Assembly (NCBI GenBank): GCA_959601045.1
Contig: CAUGNZ010000055.1
Span: 1 to 8,192, forward strand
Length of the DNA: 8,192 nt
Origin: an uncultured Collinsella sp.
GTDB taxonomy: Bacteria; Actinomycetota; Coriobacteriia; Coriobacteriales; Coriobacteriaceae
Direction: 5' to 3'
In this document: positions 1 to 5,872 of the stretch, piece after piece
How positions within the stretch are numbered: position 1 is the stretch's first letter
Layout: every line of letters starts with the position of its first letter
Made by a program: the position numbers and the translations under genes
Notes under the pieces: model-generated
What the model saw: the letters and a program-made list of their open reading frames with translations, nothing else
The model's database searches: none
What the model was told of the DNA's origin: nothing

Positions 1-1
1 T

Positions 2-1090
2 TTCCTTGAGAACTTTGTTGCCGCTGCGCTTGGCCGCAGCACCGTTGTCGAGGATTTCTCTGCCACGTTTGATTCCGCTGGCTCTGCCCGCGACGCGGCC
101 CTTGGTCGTGTTGAGATCGAGGCCAACGACGACTGGGAGGGCTCGGAGTTCCGCTACTGCAACGAGTTCCTCTTTAAGGCCGACGCTCCTTTTGACGAGG
201 ACGAGTGCCTCAAGTTCCTGGGCTCCATGGGTGACTGTGAGTTGCTCGTGGGCGCCTACCCCGACTACAAGATCCACGTGCACTCCAACACCCCCAACCT
301 GGTGCTCGAGCACATGCTGCAGCTCGGTCAGATCTACGAGGTCTTTATCCACAACATGGAGATGGAGGCCCACGACCGTACCGCCAAGATTCATGAGGAC
401 CAGGAGAAGGCTGCCGAGCCCGCCAAGGCGCTGGGCTTTGTCGCCGTTGCCGCCGGTTCGGGCGAGGCCGACATCCTCAAGTCCCTCGGCGTCGACGTGA
501 TCGTGTCGGGTGGTCAGACCATGAACCCCTCGACTGCAGACCTGCTGGGCGCCGTCGACCAGGTCAACGCGACCTCGGTTATCATCCTGCCCAACAACGG
601 TAACATCCGCATGGCTGCCGAGGCCGCCGCCTCTGCCTGCACCGACAAGAAGGTCGCCGTCGTTCCCACCAAGACCGTTCCGCAGGCCTTCTCCGCGCTG
701 TTCGCGGTCCTGCCCGATTCCGATCTCGAGGACGCCGTCGCCGCTATGGTCGACGCCATCAGCGAGGTCCGCGATGGCGAGGTCACCCGCGCCGTGCGCG
801 ACTCCAGCGCCTCGGACGGCTCCCCGATTCACTCCGGTGACGTCATGGGTATCATTGCCGGTTCCATCGATGTGGTCGGCTCCGATGTGAAACAGGTCAC
901 GCTCGATTGTATCAACCGTATGCAGGAGGAAGAGGAGGGCGACGCGCTGACGATTCTGGCCGGCGAGGAGCTGTCCGATGAAGCCTTCCAGGAGATCGTC
1001 GACGCTATCGAGGAGGCTCAGCCCGACCTGGAGATCGACGCCCATCGTGGCGAGCAGCCGCTCTATCCCGTGATCTTCTCGATCGAGTAG
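2..1090 (+). CDS. fakA: FakA/YloV-type DAK2 fatty-acid kinase catalytic subunit, C-terminal part (5' truncated by window)
   Basis: The open frame enters from the window edge and ends at TAG 1088-1090, giving 362 visible residues. The N-terminal DhaL/DAK2 ATP-binding domain lies outside the window. Visible are the middle segment, with FRYCNEFLF near residue 51 and KIHVHSN near 90-96, then the C-terminal DegV-like region, with SGGQTMNPST near 169-178, ILPNNGNI near 195-202 and a closing HRGEQPLYPVIFSIE. These blocks are characteristic of the YloV/FakA family of about 550 residues. In Firmicutes, FakA phosphorylates a fatty acid held by FakB, making acyl-phosphate for membrane lipid synthesis in the cytoplasm. 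No FakB is visible here, so the kinase role is inferred from the family. recG follows 10 bp later, as near yloV in Bacillus, which fits one transcript. The first in-frame ATG, at 227, lies inside conserved sequence and is not the start. Confidence 0.9.
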   Translation, partial: FLENFVAAALGRSTVVEDFSATFDSAGSARDAALGRVEIEANDDWEGSEFRYCNEFLFKADAPFDEDECLKFLGSMGDCELLVGAYPDYKIHVHSNTPNLVLEHMLQLGQIYEVFIHNMEMEAHDRTAKIHEDQEKAAEPAKALGFVAVAAGSGEADILKSLGVDVIVSGGQTMNPSTADLLGAVDQVNATSVIILPNNGNIRMAAEAAASACTDKKVAVVPTKTVPQAFSALFAVLPDSDLEDAVAAMVDAISEVRDGEVTRAVRDSSASDGSPIHSGDVMGIIAGSIDVVGSDVKQVTLDCINRMQEEEEGDALTILAGEELSDEAFQEIVDAIEEAQPDLEIDAHRGEQPLYPVIFSIE

Positions 1091-1100
1091 GCATCTGCCC

Positions 1101-3278
1101 ATGTCTGAGCTCTGCTCCGTGCCGCGCGTCTCGGATCGCTTTGCCCAGAGCAATGCGCTCGACGAGGATATCGCGCGACTCAAATATGTTTCGGGTAAAC
1201 GTGAGGAGGCCCTTCGCCGTCTGGGAATTCGGACGGTGGGGGACCTCCTTCTCCATATCCCTCATCGATACCTCGACTTTACGCGCTCCTGGTCCATCGA
1301 GATGGCGCCCATCGGTACCGTGTGCACCATCATCGCCACGGTCGACCGTATCGTTCAAAAGAAGCCGCGTCCGCGCATGCAGGTGACCGAGGTCTCACTC
1401 GTTGACGAGACGGGCGTGCTGCAGGTCGCCTTTTTCCGTCAGCCTTGGATTGCCCAGCAGCTTAAGCAGGGCGACCGCCTGGCCGTGATGGGCAAGGTCG
1501 AGTTTGCCTACGGTTTTAAGCAGATGGCCTCGCCGCACTTTGAAAAGCTCGATGACGGGCGTGCTGCGGGCACCATTTTGCCGGTCCATTATGTGAGTGA
1601 CGGCGTGAGCCAGGCATGGATGCGCCGCATCGTAAGTGGCGCGCTCGAGGTCGTCGGCAATCCCTTCGACCCGATTCCCGCACGCTTGCGCGTTAAGCGT
1701 CGCCTGATGAGCAATGCTCGTGCGCTTCGATCAATTCACTTTCCCTCGAGCATGGCTGAGCGCGATATCGCGCGCGCACGGCTTGCCTACGAGGAGTGCC
1801 TTTACCTGCAGCTGGCGCTGCGCCTGCGCAACGACGGCAGCCTGGTCGATGTGGTGCCCTACGCCCACGCCGCGGGCGAGCACCTGGCCGCGCTCAAGCA
1901 AGCCCTGCCATTTTCGCTGAGCGACGAGCAGGAGGCCGCGTTCCAAGATATCCTGCGCGATATGTGCGATGGCGGGCGCGTGATGAACCGCCTGCTGCTG
2001 GGCGATGTCGGTACCGGTAAGACCGCCGTTGCCGCCTGCGCGCTGGCTGTGGCTGCCGATAGCGGCACGCAGGCCTGCGTTATGGCGCCCACGGGCGTGC
2101 TGGCGCGTCAATATGCCGATAAGACCGGCCCCTTGCTCTCGCAGGCTGGCATGACCTGGGCGCTCCTGACGGGCGCCACGCCAGCGGCCGAGCGCGAGCG
2201 GATCCATGCCCAGCTGGAATCGGGCGAGCTCGATGTCCTCTTTGGCACCCACGCGGTGCTTTCGGATAACGTGGCGTTCAAGCATCTGTCGCTCGTGGTC
2301 ATCGATGAGCAGCACCGGTTTGGCGTCGGCCAACGCAACGCCCTGCGTGCGAAGGGCCCTGGTGCCGATCTGCTCGTTATGACGGCAACGCCCATCCCAC
2401 GTACGCTGGCACTTTCGGTCTACGGCGATCTGGACACGAGCATCATCCGCCATCGGCCCGTCCCTGGCGCTGGCGTGACGACACGCGTGCTTACCGAGTC
2501 GAGCCGCGACCTTGCCTATGGCGCCATCCGCGAGGCGCATGAAAAGGGTCAGCAGGCCTACGTGATTTGCCCGCTCGTGGAGCCGAGCGACTCGGCCGAT
2601 GAGCTGGAGGACGTGCCCGGTATCGCCCGCGACGGCGAGGGCCGCGTGACGGTCCCCGTGCCGCTGCACGATACGGCGACCGAGCTCGATCGCCTGCGTC
2701 TGGCGTTGCCGGGTCTTGCCATCGAGCGCCTTCACGGCCGCATGCCAGCGGGGGAGAAGGACCAGGTTATCGATGCCTTCAAGCGCGGCGAGATTGACGT
2801 GCTCGTCTCGACTACGGTGGTCGAGGTGGGCGTCGACGTGCCCAACGCCACCGTCATGGTCATCGAGAACGGTGAGCGCTTTGGCTTGGCGGCCCTGCAC
2901 CAGCTGCGCGGCCGCGTGGGCCGCGGCAGCGTGTCGGGCACCTGCCTGGTCATGACGCACTCCAAGGGCAATGGCGGCGCCTCGGCGGCACAAGACCGCC
3001 TCCAGTCGCTCGAAAAGACCTCGGACGGCTTTACGCTCGCCCAGATGGACCTGCGTCTGCGCCACGAGGGCGAGATTCTGGGTTATCGTCAACACGGCGG
3101 CATTACCTTGCGCTTTGTGGACCTGGACGCCGACGAGGATCTTATCGAATGGGCCCATTTGGACGCGGTCGAGCTCTTGCGGTATGCTTGCAACCTTGAC
3201 TCCGTGGCGACGCGCCCCTTGCGCGACGCGGTCGCCATGCGTTATCGACATATCTTTAAGGAGGTCAGCGGAGGATGA
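1101..3278 (+). CDS. recG: ATP-dependent DNA helicase RecG
   Basis: A 725-residue protein, a normal length for RecG, the superfamily 2 translocase that remodels stalled forks and branch-migrates junctions. The N-terminal helical segment has the family pattern KYVSGKREEALRRLGI (residues 28-43). The wedge/OB-fold region spans about 65-150 and includes FFRQPW (111-116). Helicase motifs are complete: Walker A GDVGTGKT (301-308), DEQHRFGV (402-409), TATPIPRT (428-435) and motif VI HQLRGRVGRG (600-609). The C-terminal block LRHEGEILGYRQHGG (about 653-667) replaces the more usual RGPGE pattern. A short acidic stretch after CPLVEP (near 490-510) looks like a small lineage insertion. ATG 1101 follows the fakA stop by 10 bp with only a weak AGG-like ribosome site, suggesting translational coupling. 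The TGA overlaps the rsmD ATG as ATGA. Confidence 0.97.
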   Translation: MSELCSVPRVSDRFAQSNALDEDIARLKYVSGKREEALRRLGIRTVGDLLLHIPHRYLDFTRSWSIEMAPIGTVCTIIATVDRIVQKKPRPRMQVTEVSLVDETGVLQVAFFRQPWIAQQLKQGDRLAVMGKVEFAYGFKQMASPHFEKLDDGRAAGTILPVHYVSDGVSQAWMRRIVSGALEVVGNPFDPIPARLRVKRRLMSNARALRSIHFPSSMAERDIARARLAYEECLYLQLALRLRNDGSLVDVVPYAHAAGEHLAALKQALPFSLSDEQEAAFQDILRDMCDGGRVMNRLLLGDVGTGKTAVAACALAVAADSGTQACVMAPTGVLARQYADKTGPLLSQAGMTWALLTGATPAAERERIHAQLESGELDVLFGTHAVLSDNVAFKHLSLVVIDEQHRFGVGQRNALRAKGPGADLLVMTATPIPRTLALSVYGDLDTSIIRHRPVPGAGVTTRVLTESSRDLAYGAIREAHEKGQQAYVICPLVEPSDSADELEDVPGIARDGEGRVTVPVPLHDTATELDRLRLALPGLAIERLHGRMPAGEKDQVIDAFKRGEIDVLVSTTVVEVGVDVPNATVMVIENGERFGLAALHQLRGRVGRGSVSGTCLVMTHSKGNGGASAAQDRLQSLEKTSDGFTLAQMDLRLRHEGEILGYRQHGGITLRFVDLDADEDLIEWAHLDAVELLRYACNLDSVATRPLRDAVAMRYRHIFKEVSGG

Positions 3279-3931
3279 GAATCATCGGCGGCGAATGGCG
3301 CGGTCGTAAGATCGAGGAGCCCCGTGGTCGCGATGTCACCCGCCCCACGACCGATCGCGTGCGCGAGGCATGCGCATCTATGGTCATGTCGGCATTCGAC
3401 TTCGATTTGGACGAGGTTCGTGTGCTGGACGCCTTTGGCGGCTCCGGTGCCTTAGGGTTAGAGATGCTCTCTCGTGGGGCCCGCTCGCTCACGACGTTTG
3501 AGATCGATCGCAACGCCGCGCGGCTCATTACCAAGAATATCGAGTCGCTCTGCCGCGACCGTGCGCGTTGGCGCGTGGTCACGGGCGACATGCTGGCGAG
3601 TGCCTCGCGCGGTCGTGTACCGGGCGGGCCCTTTGATCTGGTCCTGCTCGACCCGCCCTATGCTTTTGGCGCCGAGCCGGTCGAGGAACTGCTGCAGAAT
3701 CTGGCCCAGCAGGGTCTGCTTGCACCTGGCGCTTATGCCCTGTTTGAGCATGCTGCCGCCGATGCGGGCGCGCATCCGGCAGACTTTGAGACTGTACGTG
3801 AGAAGCGCTACGGCATTACCTCGGTCGACCTGCTTCGTTGGGCCGGCGATGACGATGGTGAGGGCGATAGCGCCGGCGCAGATGCCGAGAACAACGATGC
3901 CACGACGTTTCAGGAGGACGTCCATGAATGA
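3275..3931 (+). CDS. rsmD: 16S rRNA (guanine(966)-N(2))-methyltransferase RsmD
   Basis: 218 residues, somewhat longer than the usual 185-200. RsmD uses S-adenosylmethionine to methylate G966 (E. coli numbering) of 16S rRNA during small-subunit assembly. The family signatures are present in order: MRIIGGEWRGRKI at the N-terminus, RPTTDRVREA (23-32), the SAM-binding loop DAFGGSGALG (52-61), the acidic motif FEID (75-78) and the catalytic DPPY (126-129). The fold ends around residue 190 (LLRWAG). The remaining 28 residues are very acidic (11 Asp/Glu) and rich in Ala, Gly and Asn, an apparently disordered tail not typical of the family. The start is well defined: AAGGAGG at 3258-3264 lies 10 nt before ATG 3275, inside the end of recG. 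The 3' end overlaps coaD by 8 bp. Confidence 0.95.
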   Translation: MRIIGGEWRGRKIEEPRGRDVTRPTTDRVREACASMVMSAFDFDLDEVRVLDAFGGSGALGLEMLSRGARSLTTFEIDRNAARLITKNIESLCRDRARWRVVTGDMLASASRGRVPGGPFDLVLLDPPYAFGAEPVEELLQNLAQQGLLAPGAYALFEHAAADAGAHPADFETVREKRYGITSVDLLRWAGDDDGEGDSAGADAENNDATTFQEDVHE

Positions 3932-4421
3932 CACCATCAACCGCGTGATCGTCCCGGGCACCTTCGATCCCATCACGTTTGGCCATATCGATGTGATCCG
4001 CCGCGCCCGTCGTATCTTTCCCAGCGTGATCGTCGCTGTTGCCGAGTCGCAGGGTAAAAACGGCGTGGGCACCACGTTTATGCTCGATGAGCGCGTGGCG
4101 CTGGCCCGCGAGGCGCTCGGCGATATCGACGGCGTCGAGGTCCTGCCCTTTACCGGCCTCTTGGTCGACTTCGCACGTGAGCAGGGGGCGGGTGCCGTGG
4201 TCAAGGGCCTGCGCGCCATGACCGACTTTGAGTATGAGCTGCAGCAGGCCGACCTTAACTATCGCCTGGATAGCGAGCTGGATTCCATTTTTGTCATGAG
4301 TGCGCCGCAGTACGGCTATATCTCGAGCTCGGTCGTTCGCCAGATTGCCTCGCTCGGTAGCGATGTATCGACGTTTGTCCCGCCCAACGTGGTCGAAGCG
4401 CTCAAACATCGCTTTTCGTGA
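3924..4421 (+). CDS. coaD: Phosphopantetheine adenylyltransferase CoaD
   Basis: 165 residues, the standard size. CoaD catalyses the penultimate step of coenzyme A synthesis, 4'-phosphopantetheine plus ATP to dephospho-CoA. It is a nucleotidyltransferase with a Rossmann-type fold. Visible are PGTFDPITFGH (11-21), which contains the TxGH nucleotide-binding motif at 18-21, the block VKGLRAMTDFEYE (93-105) that lines the substrate site, and the C-terminal ISSSVVR (133-139) that contacts ATP phosphates. The start at ATG 3924 is chosen because AGGAGG at 3912-3917 lies 6 nt upstream. The frame stays open further 5' only because it runs antiphase through rsmD. The rsmD-coaD order is common in both Actinobacteria and Firmicutes. 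It ends the first packed block; a 68-bp gap with a promoter follows. Confidence 0.97.
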   Translation: MNDTINRVIVPGTFDPITFGHIDVIRRARRIFPSVIVAVAESQGKNGVGTTFMLDERVALAREALGDIDGVEVLPFTGLLVDFAREQGAGAVVKGLRAMTDFEYELQQADLNYRLDSELDSIFVMSAPQYGYISSSVVRQIASLGSDVSTFVPPNVVEALKHRFS

Positions 4422-4445
4422 CGTTTCTTATTGCCTGGTGGCATG

Positions 4446-4454
4446 TGGTAAACT
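4446..4454 (+). promoter_or_regulatory. Extended -10 promoter for the SepIVA-like/DUF177 genes
   Basis: TGG followed directly by TAAACT (4449-4454) fits an extended -10 (TGn plus hexamer). A weak -35 candidate, TTCTTA at 4425-4430, gives an 18-bp spacer. Transcription would start near 4461, leaving a leader of about 29 nt before ATG 4490. The core TGTGGTAA is repeated almost exactly before rpmF. Confidence 0.6.
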
Positions 4455-4477
4455 AGCACGATGATATGTTACCTATG

Positions 4478-4484
4478 AAAGGAG
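4478..4484 (+). promoter_or_regulatory. Ribosome binding site deciding the start of the SepIVA-like gene
   Basis: AAAGGAG lies 5 nt before ATG 4490. In-frame ATGs at 4466 and 4475 lie upstream of this site and would not use it, so 4490 is taken as the start. Confidence 0.75.
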
Positions 4485-4489
4485 ACCGG

Positions 4490-4987
4490 ATGCCGGGCGA
4501 GAATTTTCCTGGCGATAGGATCGTCAGCTTGGTCGATGAGCTCGAAGGGCTGATCGAGGAAGCCAAGCCGCCTTTCGGCAAGAACGCTCAGTTCAAGGTC
4601 ATCGACGCCGACGTGTTCTTCAACATCCTCGACGAGATCCGCATGAGCTATCCCGAGGAGTGGCAGAAGTCCCGCCGTATCCTTAAGGAACGCGAGGAGC
4701 TTATGGCTTCCGCTGCCGCTCAGGCCGATTCCATCATCGCCGACGCTCAGCAGCAGGCCCTCACCATTGCCGGTGAGCAGGAGATCGTCCGCTTAGCGCA
4801 GCAGCAGGCCGACGACATCCGTGATCGTGCCCAGCAGTACGAGCGCGAGACGCGTTATGCTGCCGAGGACTACGCAGAGCAGGTCTTTACGCACCTGGAG
4901 GAGAACCTTAAGAGCCTGACCGGCACCGTTACCCGTTGCCGTCAGCAGCTTAACGAGGGTGCCGCCCAACAGAATGGTCAGTGGTAA
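4490..4987 (+). CDS. SepIVA/DivIVA-like coiled-coil cell-growth protein
   Basis: 165 residues, with no signal peptide or membrane segment. The N-terminal part (about 8-26) is a short acidic helix, VSLVDELEGLIEEAK. Next comes the block VIDADVFFNILDEIRMSYPEEWQKSRRILKEREEL, split across residues 37-71, which has the pattern of actinobacterial SepIVA proteins: a D-x-x-L-D-E-I/L-R-x-x-x-P-E-E core followed by a hydrophobic heptad. Residues about 63-125 are Ala/Gln/Glu-rich with heptad spacing and are very probably a coiled coil. The end (126-153) is another helix. Position is the best support: in mycobacteria SepIVA lies directly upstream of the DUF177 gene, in the coaD/rnc region. SepIVA there is a DivIVA-domain protein needed for septation and polar growth. 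Automated annotation sometimes calls such proteins 'ATPase' because of coiled-coil similarity, but there is no Walker motif. Homology is moderately sure; function is inferred. Confidence 0.75.
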   Translation: MPGENFPGDRIVSLVDELEGLIEEAKPPFGKNAQFKVIDADVFFNILDEIRMSYPEEWQKSRRILKEREELMASAAAQADSIIADAQQQALTIAGEQEIVRLAQQQADDIRDRAQQYERETRYAAEDYAEQVFTHLEENLKSLTGTVTRCRQQLNEGAAQQNGQW

Positions 4988-5541
4988 TGGCTGAGTTCCC
5001 GAGCGTTACCGTCGATCTTTCCGAACAGCTCGAGTTTCCTGGAGATTCGTATCCGCTGACCGGCAAGGTCGATGTTGCCACCTACACGGTGGGCGAGAAG
5101 GAGTACCAGCTACAGGACGGCATCGACTACGACGTTGTCTTTACCAATGCCGGTACCGGTGTCTTGCTCACGGGCATGGTCCGCGCGCACGCCACCGGCG
5201 AGTGCGACCGTTGCCTGGAGCCTGCCTCGTTTGATATCGCCGGCGAGATCGAGGAGTTCTACCTCTTCGAGGAGCCCGAGGATCCCGAGGCCTACGAGGA
5301 CGGCTACGAGCTCCTGGGTGAGGACCGCATCGTCGATCTGGGTGAGCCCATCAACGACGCGGTCGTCATGGACACGCCGTTTGTCGTTCTGTGCAAGCCC
5401 GATTGCCGCGGCCTGTGCCCCACTTGCGGTTGCAATCTCAACGTCGAGCAATGCGATTGCGCCGCCCAGGCAGAGGCAGAATGGGCCGCTGCCACGGAAA
5501 ATCCATTTGCAGCATTGAAGAATCTCAAGCTCGATGAGTAA
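4987..5541 (+). CDS. yceD: DUF177 / YceD family protein (23S rRNA accumulation protein)
   Basis: 184 residues, about the usual 170-190. Family marks are CDRCLEP (73-79), the Cys cluster from CKPDC (136-140) through GLCPTCGCNLN (142-152), and the closing NPFAALKNLKLDE. YceD in E. coli and its plant relatives are required for normal 23S rRNA levels; the molecular activity is not firmly established. The four core cysteines (73, 76, 144, 147), plus 136, 140, 149, 156 and 158, could bind metal; this is inference. ATG 4987 shares its A with the TAA of the upstream gene (TAATG) and has no strong ribosome site, so it is probably translationally coupled. A GTG at 4981 is possible but adds only two residues. 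yceD-rpmF-plsX is a widely conserved order, seen here too. Confidence 0.92.
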   Translation: MAEFPSVTVDLSEQLEFPGDSYPLTGKVDVATYTVGEKEYQLQDGIDYDVVFTNAGTGVLLTGMVRAHATGECDRCLEPASFDIAGEIEEFYLFEEPEDPEAYEDGYELLGEDRIVDLGEPINDAVVMDTPFVVLCKPDCRGLCPTCGCNLNVEQCDCAAQAEAEWAAATENPFAALKNLKLDE

Positions 5542-5546
5542 AACTG

Positions 5547-5555
5547 TGGTAATAT
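5547..5555 (+). promoter_or_regulatory. Extended -10 promoter before rpmF
   Basis: TGG plus TAATAT (5550-5555) makes an extended -10. It begins 6 bp past the yceD stop. No convincing -35 is seen at 16-18 bp. Transcription would begin near 5562, giving a leader of about 44 nt to the rpmF ATG. This would supply extra L32 independently of the upstream promoter. Confidence 0.55.
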
Positions 5556-5605
5556 CGCTACTTGCGCGTAATCGCCACACTGGATAGTTCATAAGGAAGG
5601 TCACT

Positions 5606-5785
5606 ATGCCCGTACCTAAACAAAAGCAGGGTCGTATCCGCACTCACACCCGTCGTTCCGCCAACATGAAGATCTCGGCTGCGGCTCAGTCCACGTGCCC
5701 CCGTTGCGGCGCTGTCAGGCTTCCGCACCACGTGTGCCCCAGCTGCGGTTTCTACAAGGACCGCGAGGTTATCGTTACCGAGTAA
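5606..5785 (+). CDS. rpmF: 50S ribosomal protein bL32
   Basis: 59 residues, the normal size for L32, and easy to miss because it is so short. It begins MPVPKQKQGRIRTHTRRSAN, the basic rRNA-binding tail that matches the family start (MAVPKRKTS-like). A zinc ribbon follows, with CPRC (31-34) and CPSC (44-47), so this is the four-Cys, zinc-binding form rather than the zinc-free paralogue found in some bacteria. It ends KDREVIVTE. AAGGAAGG at 5593-5600 lies 5 nt before ATG 5606. It has its own promoter candidate 5' and is followed by an 87-bp gap holding several hairpins. Placement between yceD and plsX is the classical arrangement. Confidence 0.97.
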   Translation: MPVPKQKQGRIRTHTRRSANMKISAAAQSTCPRCGAVRLPHHVCPSCGFYKDREVIVTE

Positions 5786-5790
5786 CGGTA
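5770..5790 (+). other. Inverted repeat over the rpmF stop codon
   Basis: TATCGTTAC and GTAACGGTA flank the three bases CGA and can pair over 9 bp with one U-G wobble. The 3' arm contains the TAA stop of rpmF. No T-run follows, so it is not a standard terminator. Part of it is forced by coding (Val-Ile-Val-Thr-Glu-stop), so a role is uncertain. Confidence 0.35.
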
Positions 5791-5794
5791 TACT
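5789..5794 (+). promoter_or_regulatory. Candidate -10 box upstream of plsX
   Basis: TATACT is a close match to the -10 consensus and lies 4 bp after the rpmF stop. No good -35 or TGn extension is seen. If used, transcripts would start near 5801 and run through the terminator-like hairpin at 5826-5855 before reaching plsX. Confidence 0.25.
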
Positions 5795-5825
5795 CTGGAT
5801 GCGATGCCGTTCCAAATGGAACCAC

Positions 5826-5855
5826 AATGGCCGGCTCAATGAGTCGGCCATTTTT
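5826..5855 (+). terminator. Rho-independent terminator/attenuator between rpmF and plsX
   Basis: AATGGCCGGCTC and GAGTCGGCCATT form a 12-bp stem with one G-U wobble around an AAT loop, followed by a T-run (5851-5855). Structure and tail are those of a strong intrinsic terminator. Its T-run ends 4 nt before the plsX ribosome binding site, so plsX mRNA starting upstream must read through it. This suggests partial termination or attenuation rather than a simple operon end. Confidence 0.8.
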
Positions 5856-5859
5856 GTAT

Positions 5860-5865
5860 AAGGAG
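5860..5865 (+). promoter_or_regulatory. Ribosome binding site deciding the plsX start
   Basis: AAGGAG lies 7 nt before ATG 5873 but only 1 nt before the in-frame ATG 5867, so 5873 is the start. It sits immediately after the terminator T-run. Confidence 0.75.
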
Positions 5866-5872
5866 TATGTAT

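Noticed and set aside
1731..3251. 506-codon open frame on the minus strand inside recG
   Set aside because: It mirrors a well-conserved RecG frame in GC-rich DNA, where codon bias leaves antisense frames open. It shows no recognisable domain and is low-complexity (Arg/Ala/Gly/His-rich).
3458..4219. 253-codon minus-strand frame across rsmD and coaD
   Set aside because: The plus strand holds two unmistakable genes here. The antisense translation lacks domains and a convincing start context.
4431..4454. TTGCCT as the -35 for the promoter at 4446
   Set aside because: Only 12 bp separate it from TAAACT, too short for normal spacing. The extended -10 alone, or TTCTTA at 4425, is more plausible.
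5150..5159. CCGGTACCGG short palindromes (also near 2009 and 7582)
   Set aside because: All three lie in coding sequence and encode Gly-Thr-Gly-type peptides with favoured codons (for example Walker A of RecG), so they are coding repeats rather than sites.
5854..5862. TATAAG (5857-5862) as a -10 box producing a nearly leaderless plsX mRNA
   Set aside because: There is no -35 or TGn extension, and a good ribosome site at 5860-5865 would be lost from such a transcript. Kept only as an alternative to readthrough.
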